A DNA stretch of 64,000 nt from the NCBI GenBank assembly GCA_946811695.1, contig OX328123.1, forward strand, positions 48,130,009 to 48,194,008, read 5' to 3'. Made by a program: the position numbers and the translations under genes. Below, one piece after another: positions 47,810 to 57,609 of this stretch. The DNA is from Gonocerus acuteangulatus. Taxonomy: Eukaryota; Arthropoda; Insecta; Hemiptera; Coreidae. Position 1 is the first letter of the stretch, and each line of letters opens with the position of its first letter. The notes under the pieces were generated by a model that searched no databases, was not told where the DNA came from, and saw nothing but the letters and a program-made list of their open reading frames with translations.

Positions 47810-49521
47810 TCCATTTATTTATTTGAAATCTGTACAATTATTAGCAGTACAATAATCAAGTTTGTCATGCAGATATGATGTACAAATTGACAAAAAAGGT
47901 AAAAGTAAAATAAAAGAAAAAAAAATACAAAATATGGAAGAAGGCAACCACTGTTGGCACTTCCAGAGATGTCTCAGTAAATGTTTTAATGGTCACGATA
48001 AGATCAGATGATTAAATTATCTCGAGGCCACTGTCTCTTCAGCCGCCTGGGAGGATTGTCTGGATGGGATTGGGATGATAAGGATAGACCTTCAGGATTA
48101 GGATGGTAAGACAATTTGGAGTGGAACATTTGGAATCGGGTCTTAGCAAGGTCAAGGACAAATGGGATGTTAAGGTCATTGTGAAGGGTTTTGTTGGATA
48201 CAAGGAAAGGTGCGTTTACAATTTTACGAAGGACTTTTGATTGGAATGCCTGTATTCTGTTAATGTTAGATGCTTTTGCACATCCCCAGAGTTCAAGTCC
48301 GTATGTCCAAATGGGTCGAATAATTGTTTTATATATTGTAAATTTGTTTTGAATCATTAATTTAGATGAGGGTCCAAGGAGTCGTCTAAGTGATCCGTAT
48401 CTTTTGTTCGGGTCTTGTCTTTTAAGTCTTGTGTGAGGGTTCTATGTCATTCGGCTGTCAAGGTATAATCCTAGATATCGAACCTCGCTGGATGGTTGTA
48501 GTGGAGTGTTTTTGAGGCATACCGAAGGACATGATCTCCGGTTGAGAGTGAATGTTACCTGTTTACATTTTTCAAGGTTGATTTTAATTATCCATCTTTC
48601 ATTTCAATGCTGAATAGCGGTAAGATGTTCCTGCAGGTGTTGGGATGCTACTGAGGGATCAGAGGAAGTTGATAGGATGGCAGTATCATCTGCGTAGGTG
48701 GTCAATAAGGCTTGAGGGTGTGTAGGAAACATTATATAACTACATAATTCGGACTCCGCTTTTTATTTATACAAATAGTTGACATGAAGTGAAATCATGC
48801 TCGCTAAAAATAATATGCGCATTATATATTAAATGTAAACACATTTTTTGTCGGCATAAGTCTGATTGTTGTTTTATTATAATGGAAGAAATGTCACCAA
48901 CGATAATGTAAATCGAACTTTTAGCCCTAGTTACAGAGTATAATAGGTAAATAGAATTAACAAATTCTATTATATTAATTAATAGTTCCTTAAAAATTAA
49001 AAGAATAGTTAGGTAGGTAGTTTTAAATGAATAATAACTCTACAAACTGGTTGAATGATATATCACTATTGACTGTATCAGGACTATCATGTTTTCCAAT
49101 TGTAAAGATGCTATAAGACTTCCTATTCAGAAATATTATCGTTTAACCTCTAGAAGATCGTATTCGCATCTTAGTATTATTGGTACCGTTCTCTTCGAAA
49201 TATATTTGCGTTCACCGATCACTGATACTAATTGCCACGACAAGGCAGAATCAAGGAGAAAATGGTTCTATAATTCAAGGTTCTTCCTTTTCTTCTATTT
49301 ATTACAATATTATTTTATACTCCCGAGATGAATCTAACAGCTCGTTCGCTCAGTAAAGAAAAATTCTCAACTTTGAGAGTGTTATTTCCAATTAATTCAT
49401 ATTAAATTTGTTTGTTTCTTTTTTTCTTGCATTGGTCTAATTATTTATTTTTTTTCAGATACTTTCTTCTGCTGTGACTTACTTGATTGTTTTAATTCAG
49501 TTCCAAAAACCAAGGATCTGA
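37596..49521 (+). CDS. Gustatory receptor (7tm_7), ~388-397 aa, eight exons
   Basis: Exons: 37596-37758 (ATG preceded by an in-frame TGA two codons upstream), 38218-38312, 40551-40697, 40868-41116, 42750-43064 (alternative donor ending 43037), 43629-43700, 43779-43868 and 49459-49521 (stop TGA). Phases are 1 at the first intron and 0 at all others. The N-terminus has the Gr hallmark (PLISVWRLSGRFPYILEG). Hydrophobic segments lie in exons 2, 3, 4 (two) and 5 (two). The C-terminus reads GYFKVGRVLL followed by AVTYLIVLIQF, the diagnostic insect Gr TYhhhhLIQF motif after the usual phase-0 last intron. Insect Grs are ligand-gated cation channels of taste neurons; the ligand cannot be inferred. An AATAAA lies at 49595-49600. 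The 5.6-kb last intron contains the cardiolipin-synthase-like gene on the other strand. Confidence 0.88.
38915..39030 (+). repeat. tRNA-SINE fragment in receptor intron 2
   Basis: CCCTATTCTGGCTAGAAAAG, GGTAACCTATAAATAACCCA, then ACGTTAAAATTTAAATAAAT. It abuts the Penelope-like relic. Confidence 0.85.
39040..40040 (-). pseudogene. Penelope-like retroelement relic
   Basis: Minus-strand fragments fit a Penelope-type reverse transcriptase. YVTQISGLAMGS (the Q..GLAMGSPLSP motif, with a stop replacing the next residue) lies near 39760-39790. FLDFLLERNPDGSISTDWFT, then KPTYSGRL, lies near 39500-39580. RHAINGGHNFDLKPFSI, from the C-terminal region, lies near 39060-39125. Stops and frameshifts are frequent. 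At the upstream edge (39970-40020) the plus strand has CTGATGAAGGCTTGAATTTC, then AAGCCAAATCGTTGG, resembling hammerhead-bearing Penelope termini but in opposite orientation to the coding frame. Located in receptor intron 2. Confidence 0.7.
41117..42749. other. Receptor intron 4, nothing else seen
   Basis: AT-rich, with a short (ATT)n run near 41601. No second gene or repeat with ends. Confidence 0.5.
43869..45802. other. First third of receptor intron 7
   Basis: An 88-codon frame at 44038-44304 has no recognisable domain and no splice context. A 12-13-bp inverted repeat (AGTATGAGAGTTTTCATACT) lies near 45121. Otherwise AT-rich. Confidence 0.45.
45803..46636 (-). CDS. CRLS1: Cardiolipin synthase-like CDP-alcohol phosphatidyltransferase
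   Basis: Single open frame, ATG at 46636-46634, stop TAG at 45805-45803, 277 aa. The CDP-alcohol phosphatidyltransferase signature is complete at residues 128-154: DLLDGYIARTFTSQSSKFG followed by TFLDPLADK, with all four metal/substrate aspartates and the usual A-R. An NIWTIPNILCCTRI segment leads into it and four to five hydrophobic helices follow. This matches eukaryotic mitochondrial CRLS1, which joins CDP-diacylglycerol to phosphatidylglycerol to make cardiolipin in the inner membrane. The N-terminal 85 residues are basic and Ser-rich (ASLRKFICRPRCFLG), fitting a mitochondrial presequence. The frame continues 11 codons upstream without an ATG. The coding region is intronless and nested antisense in the receptor's last intron. 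An AATAAA lies about 175 bases past the stop, near 45625. Confidence 0.92.
   Translation of the reverse strand: MIALHASKFASLRKFICRPRCFLGLQALFLDNKSFNTVNNTTKWSLKKEAQCSSPEKSRSKTIIVNDSKPEVPQKGKTGIIVEQENIWTIPNILCCTRIAFSPYLSFLIFDGKFNLAFYLMIFVGLTDLLDGYIARTFTSQSSKFGTFLDPLADKILIATACITLTCVKLIPVELTALILARDLALAGAGFYIRYKTLPPPKTLARYFDATHATAKLEPTLISKCNTIVQLAAIGTGLLSPILGFTEHPGLFYLWCFTASTTIASAVSYIYERDKYT
46638..46664 (-). promoter_or_regulatory. Upstream ORF abutting the CRLS1 start
   Basis: An ATG at 46664-46662 opens an eight-codon frame ending TGA at 46640-46638, one base before the CRLS1 ATG. If transcribed it would need leaky scanning or reinitiation. Whether it lies in the mature leader depends on the unknown start site. 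Confidence 0.5.
46670..47440. other. Upstream region of CRLS1 within the receptor intron
   Basis: Should hold the CRLS1 promoter, but no TATA box or clear initiator was found. Sequence around 47205-47390 (GATGCTCCGCATCTAAAGCG, then GTCAGTCCCTCTCAATCACG) looks like part of an arthropod repeat. Confidence 0.4.
47450..47740 (-). pseudogene. Arthropod-wide repeat ORF fragment (GERFHQD type)
   Basis: Minus-strand frame 47714-47517 reads KEQGERFHQDIQEMERRYQG, then KWNVNMMADYCWMLQRE. I recognise this segment from unannotated transposon-associated ORFs dispersed in many arthropod genomes. Its parent element and function are not known to me. Truncated at both ends. Confidence 0.55.
47770..47808. repeat. 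(TA)n microsatellite
   Basis: Interrupted TA repeat at the 3' edge of the neighbouring LINE copy. Confidence 0.85.
47809..48735 (-). mobile_element. Jockey-type LINE copy with YADD motif, 5'-truncated
   Basis: Minus strand: the open part starts near 48735 with QALLTTYADDTAILSTSSDP, the catalytic F/Y-ADD box. It continues through WIIKINLEKCKQVTFTLNRR, VRYLGLYLDSRMT, IRPIWTYGLELWGCAKASN and VLRKIVNAPFLVSNKTLHND, to a stop at 48006-48004. In-frame stops replace expected Trp codons near 48610 and 48450, so it is dead. About 190 bp of 3' UTR and a TA-rich tail follow to about 47809. It is clearly related to the plus-strand copy at 9098-9883 and lies in the receptor's last intron. Confidence 0.88.
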
Positions 49522-49529
49522 TATAGAAG

Positions 49530-49844
49530 GCGTGGGGGACAAATAAGCAACTATTTAGAGGTTGCAGAACATATTAATTTGAGGGGTGGCCTTAAATAAA
49601 GCTCAACTATAACAAAACTTAAGTTTTTATTGTTACCTATTATTAACTGAGACCCCTGTGTAATAATTAGTTAGTTATTATACAGCATATATTATTTCTG
49701 AATAATAGAAATTGAAAATGCTCTCCAAGTTTTTTAAATACTTTTGTGAATTTCGGTGATAGATATCCGTTTGGAGAAAAAAAATAATAGTAGGCGTACT
49801 AAGACACTTATAGATGTTTAGATATTCAGTGATCTCAAGATAAA
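49530..49844. other. 3' flank of the receptor gene
   Basis: Holds the AATAAA at 49595-49600, about 74 bases past the stop. Otherwise AT-rich. Confidence 0.6.
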
Positions 49845-50428
49845 TATAGTGGGGGAGTGGGGTAGACTTCTTGATTAGTAGGGAGTGCTTGGCTCGACGG
49901 GAATCGAAGCGCGAATTCACTATCTCCCATTGGGTGGTCCTATATAGTGGGGGAAGGGGTAGACTTCTTGATTAGTAGGGAGTGCTTGGTTCGACGGGGA
50001 TCGAAGCGCGAATTCACTATCTGCCATTGGGTGGTCCTATATAGTGGGGGAGGGGGTAGACTTCTTGAATAGTAGGGAGTGCTTGGTTAGATGAGAATCG
50101 AAGCGCGAATTCACTATCTCCCATTGGGTGGTCCTATATAGTGGGGGAGGGGGTAGACTTCTTGAATAGTAGGGAGTGCTTGGTTAGATGAGAATCGAAG
50201 CGCGAATTCACTATCTCCCATTGGGTGGTCCTATATAGTGGGGGAAGGGGTAGACTTCTTGATTAGTAGGGAGTGCTTGGTTAGATGAGAATCGAAGCGC
50301 GAATTCACTATCTCCCATTGGGTGGTCCTATATAGTGGGGGAGGGGGTCGACTTCTTGATTAGTAGGGAGTGCTTGGCTCGACGGGAATCGAAGCGCGAA
50401 TTCACTATCTCCCATTGGGTGGTCCTAT
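49845..50428. repeat. Six-copy ~97-bp minisatellite
   Basis: Six head-to-tail units start at 49845, 49943, 50040, 50137, 50234 and 50331. Each begins TATAGTGGGGGA, contains GTAGACTTCTTGA, AGTAGGGAGTGCTTGG and GAATCGAAGCGCGAATTCAC, and ends CCCATTGGGTGGTCCTA. Units differ at a few sites (GCTCGACGGG versus GTTAGATGAG), revealing two variant types. Confidence 0.95.
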
Positions 50429-50559
50429 TTTAAAGTTATATCTGAAAACATGAGTAGCAAAAGTCAGACTTTCCCGAGGATCAAACATAGAATACCACTA
50501 TCAGGATTTGGCTGCTTATGCGGTCCCAATATCACCATTCAAAGTCCCTTTGATACATA

Positions 50560-50657
50560 TGTATTTAAAATACCTTAGCAAACTAATATTAGTTTAGTTA
50601 TATTAGTTCGCTAAGGTATTTTTGAAGACTTTTACTCTATAGAGTAAAAGTCTTCAA
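50560..50657. repeat. Two adjacent palindromes
   Basis: First, AAATACCTTAGC...GCTAAGGTATTT (about 50567-50621). Then a 36-bp perfect palindrome at 50622-50657 with centre TCTATAGA. No gene nearby. Confidence 0.9.
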
Positions 50658-50679
50658 TATTGGAATCATGATAAATTAT

Positions 50680-51630
50680 CTTTACTTAAATTTTATCGTC
50701 CATTATTATTAACTAAGAATAAAATTATCTTTAGAAGAAAAACAGTTTCTTATTCGTCTTTCCTTGTTCAGAAACAGGCGGGAAGATATTAAGTTAGTTT
50801 CCTTGATGATTATCACGAGAGTTTAGCGCCCATTAACCTTTTCTATGTGATTCCTAGAGCGAAATTCACTTACTTTTCTTCCCTATATTTCTATTTCATT
50901 CCAAAACCACTGCTTGTTTTTAGACGTGATTTTTAAATTTATCAATGAAAATGTTTTTTTTTATTTATTATTATAATAAGCTACTCCTCTATTATTTACA
51001 GTTTTGTTAAAAAAATTGCCCTAAGAACATTTTACCGCGCACACGCCTCACAGACGCATGTTACTTATAACTTTCAAAATTTGTATGTTACCATTTAAGG
51101 GTTAAACCAGAATATATCCTCCATTCCTGCTATAGCACTCTGTACACGCGTAAGGCTAAAGTGGGCTCGCAATCAAGAGATACAGCTGTGGCGAGAATAC
51201 TCGGGCGTCGCCTCTGAGGGACATCTTTCTCCCACGAGTATTCTCGGGCGTCGCATCGAATGGGTTAACAGAAACTAATACGTTTGATAACGAGTTTTTC
51301 CCTGAAAGTCTTTGTAGTAGACGTGTTAGGCCTGTTTATGATGTCGACCCCCTGTGATTATCTAAATTAATTTACGGATTGTACGCCTCCCCCATATCTT
51401 GTTCCTTTTATTTGCCTTTTCCTTCTTTTATTCAAATATCGAACTAATTGGATGTTTTTCACGTTGAAAATAATTTGTAAACATATCGCGCTAGTATTTC
51501 TAAAGCGACAGACCTAAAAAAAAACCTCAACAGAAAATGTGCCACTCTTCCCTATGTAGGAGGAATAGCATTAAGACAGGAAGAGTGACACAAGTCCCCT
51601 CTGGTGTACAAGCTCTGAAGCTATGTACAT
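50680..51630. other. Intergenic stretch, unclassified repeats
   Basis: A short tRNA-SINE 3' end (AAATTTTATCGTCCATTATT near 50687) is visible. So is a pair of inverted and direct GAGAATACTCGGGCGTCGC segments (51192-51258) ending in GGGTTAAC. A small hairpin lies at 51539-51592 (GTGCCACTCTTCC/GGAAGAGTGACAC). No gene. Confidence 0.45.
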
Positions 51631-51641
51631 ACAGTTTTGAT

Positions 51642-51993
51642 CATTGAGTTAGTAGATAGTGGAGGGAGTGTTATCTATCTTACAATGCTAAGAAAGTGTA
51701 GGTCTAAAATCGGCCATGCCAGTGAGACTAGTGACGCGCGAAAATTTGAATCTGAATATATATATATGAACTTAAATGAATATATATATCATATTCGTAT
51801 TGATTTATATTTATACACATATATAAATATAAATTAATACGAATAAGATATACATATTCGTTTAATTTCATTGTTTGTGTACAATCATATTCAAAACTTC
51901 ACCTTTTTGCGTGCCCTTGGTCACACTAAAATGGCCGATTTCAGGCTTCAACTTTTTTCGTTTAGACTCCCTCCACTCCCTACTAACTCAATG
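51642..51993. mobile_element. 352-bp MITE, 8-bp duplication
   Basis: Ends CATTGAGTTAGTAGATAGTG and CACTCCCTACTAACTCAATG are inverted repeats, with further internal pairing (AAAATCGGCCAT/ATGGCCGATTT). The perfect 8-bp repeat GTTTTGAT flanks it (51634-51641, 51994-52001). The centre is a large AT hairpin around 51790-51850. Confidence 0.9.
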
Positions 51994-52061
51994 GTTTTGA
52001 TGGTTAATAAAGAGACAACCTTGTCTTTCATAGTCATAAGAGAAGAACACCGAGTTTTGAG

Positions 52062-52385
52062 CATGGGCGTATATAAGGGGGGGGGGGCTGAGGGGGTTGC
52101 AGCCCCCCGAAATTTTGATTTGATCAGTAAAAATTGCATAAAGCCCTTAAAAATAAATTAAATAAGATCATTTAGTTCATAAAACATATTCTATTTTGGG
52201 TCTAATAGCGTTTAAGCCAACGGCCATAGCCACGTTGAATACACCGGTTCCCGTAGATCACCGAAGTTTAGCAACGTCGGGCGTGGTCAGTACCTGAATG
52301 GGTGACCGACCACGTGCCGTTGGTATTATAAAAGGGCGGCAACCTGTAGATAGCCCGGTGCTAATGGCCAAGTTGTAGATGCACC

Positions 52386-52460
<75 letters not shown>

Positions 52461-52566
52461 CGTTTAAGTTGGCTAAAACTCCTCCAAGATCTAAATTGTT
52501 AGTATTCCATACACCGAAAATGGTCTCAGCCCCCCCCCCCCGAATTATTTTCTATATACGCCCATG
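52062..52566. mobile_element. CATGGGCGTATA MITE, copy 2, holding a SINE
   Basis: Inverted ends CATGGGCGTATATA.../...TATATACGCCCATG and the perfect 8-bp flanks GTTTTGAG (52054-52061 and 52567-52574). Without the SINE at 52216-52458 its body matches the uninterrupted copy at 61621-61860. Confidence 0.92.
52216..52458 (+). repeat. 5S-rRNA-derived SINE with poly-A tail
   Basis: The first ~118 bases are 5S-rRNA-like: GCCAACGGCCATAGCCACGT, CGGTTCCCGTAGATCACCGA, AGCAACGTCGGGCGTGGTCA and TGAATGGGTGACCGACCACG, covering the internal promoter region. Then come a short body (AAAAGGGCGGCAACCTGTAG, ATAGCCCGGTGCTAATGGCC) and about 70 A. The 10-bp duplication AGCGTTTAAG (52207-52216 and 52459-52468) marks insertion into the surrounding MITE. 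A second copy is at 56701-56928. 5S-headed SINEs are class SINE3, transcribed by RNA polymerase III. Confidence 0.93.
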
Positions 52567-52850
52567 GTTTTGAGTTGTGTCAATTTAGAAATACTAGTGC
52601 TATATACCTTTTTATTTTGTATATATATATGTAATTCTATTCTTTAGTTGTCACGGGAGAAGTGGTGCTTCTATTTTTTTAATTATCAGAAATTCCAAAA
52701 ACTCTAGAGGTATTGAATTCAGTTAGTATATTATGAAATGAGAACCTTATATACTGCTTGAAGCATTTATTATTTAATTCTAAAAAAATAAATAATTGTT
52801 TTTAATAAATACATAAATAAATAATCGATTTAAGTTTAGTAATAGTGTAA

Positions 52851-54160
52851 TCATTGAGTCAATTCTTCTGGTTTATTCAAATCCTTGTACTTGGTTATGG
52901 CTGAAGTTAGTAGATCCGCAGCTGTGTTGAGGCTGTCCTGGTTGATGAGGCTCCTGACAGAAGCCCTGTCCCATTGGTGCCACTTGTCGAGCTTGTGGAA
53001 TGTCAGGTGGCAGACCGGTGTGAAGGTACACAGTCCCAGGGTCAAGAGAACTCCCAGGGTCACTACACCCGCAACACCGAGGACTCCAATGGCAGCTTTG
53101 ATTACAAATTTCAGGATCAACTAGAAAAAAAGGTTATTTTTTGAATGAATCAAAATATCAATTCAGGAGGTGCTAATAGAGTTCAGGAGTAGATTCAGAC
53201 TGATAATAATTAATTCACGGGTTAGGCGCTAATTGAAGGTAACCCCACACAATAGGGGGACCTATAGATCTATAAACCAGAGCGAGAACACATTTTCTTG
53301 GTATGTGCTAAATAATTATTTGAAGGTTTAATAAAAACCATGATAATAAAATGCGCAGAATCAATATATATGCTCTGAAATGTATATTATACCATGGTTT
53401 AATAAAATTAAATCCTACTAGGGGCATCTTCTCTGAATATTGTCTGGCTTCAGGTAAATATGACACTATGATGTAATTAGATGAATTAACTCCTCATGGT
53501 AGTGAAAGTGGCACACACTCGAGTGTGAGAGGATCTGGGTTAGAATCCCAGCTTGCCAATTTAATTTTTCTAAAATTCCCTTAATTTTCCTGTACTAAAA
53601 ACATGTTGACGTTTATATGGCTTAATTTTATTCTCTAGAATTCTAGTGAATTAATCACCTAAGATTTTTTCCACCTTTTGGGGGAACTGCTAAGTCTCTT
53701 TTAGATTTTCTCTCTAAAGGCCCTTATATTCTGCGTCTTAAGGTTGCTTAAACCGGCCTGGATCTAAAAATGTTTGACAATTTGACGAGGCTCCAGTTCA
53801 TTTCATTAATCCCAGTGTATTTTTATCTGTTGAATTTCATGATTCAAACTTTTGTTTAAATTTTGGATGCACGTTAATAAAATTGGACATTCTAATTGTT
53901 TCTTAATAGTAAAATTTATAATAATTAGAGTATTTCTTCTTCTTTATATAGTGATAATTGCCGAAAGCGAAAAAATAAGGTGACTGGTTCGATTTTTCTA
54001 AATTTCGGGGGGAAAATCTTATCTTACACTCTTATCTTACATTGAATCAAACTGCTTAAAGATGTTAAATATTTATCGTAAACTGTGGTTACGTTGGGGG
54101 GAAGAGGAACTATTAAAAAAAATCACTTTGTTAACAGGCATAAGCAGTTTTAGCCTTTTT

Positions 54161-54201
<41 letters not shown>

Positions 54202-56698
54202 TATCTTGATGAAGAAGTTGGAGTAAAAGAAAGGTGACCGTTTGAAAGTTTATTATATTTCTTACGTATGGACGTGGTATAAATTTTGATAAGAAAAATA
54301 TTACACTAATTTATATTATTCTATTATGTGATGTCTCTATTAATGAAATCACGCCTTAAATAAAAAAAAAAAAATTGATATTATATAAAAACTGTCAAAA
54401 AAATGTTGAACAACTTACTTTCCCAATCAAAGGCAAAGCTGCTAAGTAACCTGCAGTTTTGATAACGTCTTTAATGGTGAGGCTCTGTGCAGGAACCAAG
54501 TATCTGAAAGGAATATGTAATGAGATTGGTTTTAAAGTATTTGTTTTTTTTTTGTTTTTTTTAAGCAATAATTTCCTCATTAAGTTCACCCATTACCAAA
54601 GTAATTTTGTTTCTTTCCCAAGAAATCTATGGTGATAGTTGAAACGTGTAACTATTTAATGGCGTAGTGAAACAAAATATAAATAATATACCTACAACAT
54701 ATGAAAAGGTAATTTTAATAAAGCTAGTTTTTATTTAAGACGGGATGAATCACTCTTCCCATGATCATAATAAGTGACTGATCATATATATTGCACTAAT
54801 AAAAATTCTATTCCATCAGGAAAATATCTGAGATAGAAATAGAATTTTATCTCGGTTGGACAATATTCGAGTATTACGCTAAATAATTAAAACCAATTAG
54901 ATAAAATAAATTGCTGCTTGAAGTGAATTAAGTAAATATAAATGAGGGGAGTGTTTTACGAAAAATTTATATTCATCTTAATAATTCCTCTTTTGTTGTC
55001 GAGCTATCATAAAAGAATTTTTTGAAAGAGTATGGTTTAGAAATTGAAAAAGATGTGCTCAGAGTTGTTACTTTCGGCTAGTTTTCGTAAACCATCCCCA
55101 AAAATGTCGCAATTGAGTCTGCAATGATGAACGAATTTTTAAGAAATATCATGAAATTTTCATCGATCATATGTTGAAGATAATAATAATTCATTAAGTC
55201 CACATTGAAAGATATATATTTATTTAATTATTTAGTACCTATACGGTGGCATGATATGTTCAATTTTGTGTCCACAAAAGGCCGTATTTTTCAATAAACC
55301 TCAAGCAATTTAACTTAAACTTTCGATTGATTTAAAACATAAATTTATTTATCCAAGAGATTTGTTCTTAAACTCGTTCTTATGATCAAAATATCCCTGG
55401 GAATTCCCTTTTTGGACGAGAATATGAGTTTAGCCAAAACACTCTTACCCTTCATAACCCGTCTGAATGGCATATCCAGGGTGTTCCTCTGCCCAGATGT
55501 CTCTTTTCGAGGAAGAACCAAACGCCACAGATCCATCTGCGGGCAATGGAGACTCGCCAGCGAAGACAAGCAGAGGCCCAAGTGCAATAATCAGGCAGAT
55601 GATCCTTAGGTTTTCCTGTAAATAGTTGAAAGAAACGATATTATTATTATTAATTATTTTGACTAAATAATTATAATTAAAATATATTATTAACAATATT
55701 GGGGAGTAGTTTTCATATTTAAAGCTCTAAATAACAATAATTAGACTTGTTCCATATATGATATTATTTTTTCTTTTTCTTTTGCGATTCTTACTTACGA
55801 ATGAAATATACATTAGGTTAAACTTCCACTGGATAAAAGCTCAAATGACAATGAGATTGATTTCTTCAACCAATGGTTGGTTGGTTCAATAGTTTAGTAA
55901 TTTGTATTTACAATTTAAGATTATATAAGCTCTAGAAAGCAAAAATATCCTAGTAGTTCTAAGGTAATTTTACATTTCTTCACCCTGGTATTATTCAATC
56001 TGTCAAGGAATATTCCGTCGGAAAATAAGAACATTATGTACTTTATTTCTGAGAGAATTATTTGTGTAGGAGGTTAAATATAAATTGACATTTAAACTAA
56101 CCTTTGGCGTGAAAACAAAATTGAGAGAGAAGTGTATATTTATTAAAATAGCCCAGAATAAATTATACTATCATAATGCGTTTAAAAATTGATGGACAGT
56201 TTTCCTGGTGGTGATTTTTTTTTTTTAAATACAGGATCTTCACAAATCCTTCGAAAAACGTTTATTTATTGAAGATATCTATAAAATAAATGTCATTTGT
56301 CCACGAATAGAATTATACAAATGATAAAAGTCTTCCAGAAACTGACAATGACTAAATACAATTCTATCTATTTGAATAATAATGCTGTAAAAAGTTCTAA
56401 GATACCTGTCAACATATAAAATCGTTGGGAATTCCATAAACATACAGACACAAATTATCATTGGAGTATACAGAGTTTGTGTTTTAATATTAGCAAATAA
56501 TCACGACTCGGTAATCGTATGGCTGTCTTAATGAAATCCAACTATTTAACAATTATTAAAATGAGGAATAAAATATCGGTTTATATTTAAAGCATGATTT
56601 TACATCCATGGCGTTTTCATTATCATGAGTTATACATTGAAATTTAACCACAACCATTAAAGTTCGAATGATGCTATTTAGGTATAAACTCAGAGCAA

Positions 56699-56746
<48 letters not shown>

Positions 56747-57573
56747 GGCGCATCTACATCTTGGTCATTAGCGCCGGGCTATCTACAGGTTGCCACCCTT
56801 TTCTAATGCCAACAGCTCGTGGTCGTTCACCCATTCAGGTACTGACCACGCCCGACGCTGCTTAACTTCGGTAATCTATGGGAACCGGTGCATTCAACGT
56901 GGCTATGGCCGTTGGCTTAGAGCAACAGTTATAAGTACTTTTAATTTAATCTTTATTTTTTTCTTATAAGTAAGATACATGGACTTATATGGAAGTCAAT
57001 GGCAGATAGGCGTCTCAGATGTTGCGTATATTCAATGGAAAACAAATTAATTTCAGAAACTCAGGTATTAGGACGCCATTCAATTGTCGTGGGAAATTCA
57101 ATAATTGTTTCAATATAATTCAATATTTCTTGAATGAACGAATGTTTCTATAGGTCATTAATATAATGATTTAAAAGGATAACCTGTCGAGTATTACTGA
57201 GAAGCAAATGAATGAAATATTACGAGTAAATGATCTGTAAACATGTTTAAATATTATTTGAGTTTTCAAAGAATAGACAATGATTCAAGTGGACTGATGT
57301 TTTCCAAGTATTTACTTCATACCCGTTTTGTCCTCGTTGTACAGATTTAGTTTATATCACACTTGATATTTAATAACGCAAAAATAAAAAATCAAGGGGT
57401 TCTCAATGTCTTGTTTAGAACTATGGAAGCCCTTAAAGGCAGATAGGCGTCTGTTTGATTGTATTACAATTAAGTTTGTCTAATTAAAGTTTGTGCGGAT
57501 ATTTACCGAAATAATATATTAAATGAGGTTATTAAAATATGACATTGATTCTACAAATAAATGTACTCACCAT
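52851..57573 (-). CDS. Secreted/membrane protein of unknown function, 174 aa
   Basis: Minus-strand exons: ATG alone at 57573-57571 (then GTGAGT), 55615-55449, 54503-54419 and 53120-52851 (stop TGA). GT/AG introns have phases 0, 2 and 0, giving 174 residues. Residues 1-20 (MENLRIICLIIALGPLLVFA) are a signal peptide. A Ser/Gly/acidic spacer follows, then SLTIKDVIKTAGYLAALPLI at about 64-83. A strongly hydrophobic segment (VLGVAGVVTLGVLLTLG) then leads to LCTFTPVCHLTF with two cysteines, and the protein ends in a charged tail. I recall similar SLTIKD...LCTFTP proteins as uncharacterised in insects. The C-terminal hydrophobic run suggests membrane anchoring or a lipid-associated role, but no function should be assigned. 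AATAAA on the minus strand at about 52771-52766. Confidence 0.82.
53494..53562 (+). repeat. tRNA-like SINE head
   Basis: ATGGTAGTGAAAGTGGCACA, then GGGTTAGAATCCCAGC at B-box spacing. It lies in intron 3 of the secreted-protein gene. Body and ends not resolved. Confidence 0.5.
56701..56928 (-). repeat. 5S-rRNA-derived SINE, second copy
   Basis: In reverse complement it has the same order as 52216-52458: 5S head, AAAAGGGTGGCAACCTGTAG body and poly-A (here about 43 T on the plus strand). Flanked by the 9-bp duplication AGAGCAACA (56692-56700 and 56929-56937). Located in intron 1 of the secreted-protein gene. Confidence 0.93.
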
Positions 57574-57609
57574 ATCTGTAGAAGTGTTCTTGCCTACAGG
57601 AGTTGGAAG

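Noticed and set aside
51110..51270. piggyBac-type MITE at GGGTTAAC
   Set aside because: Only one plausible TTAA-CCC end is present; the opposite end does not match.
52216..52333. Functional 5S rRNA gene
   Set aside because: It is fused to a SINE body, followed by about 70 A and flanked by a target duplication; the second copy has the same fusion.
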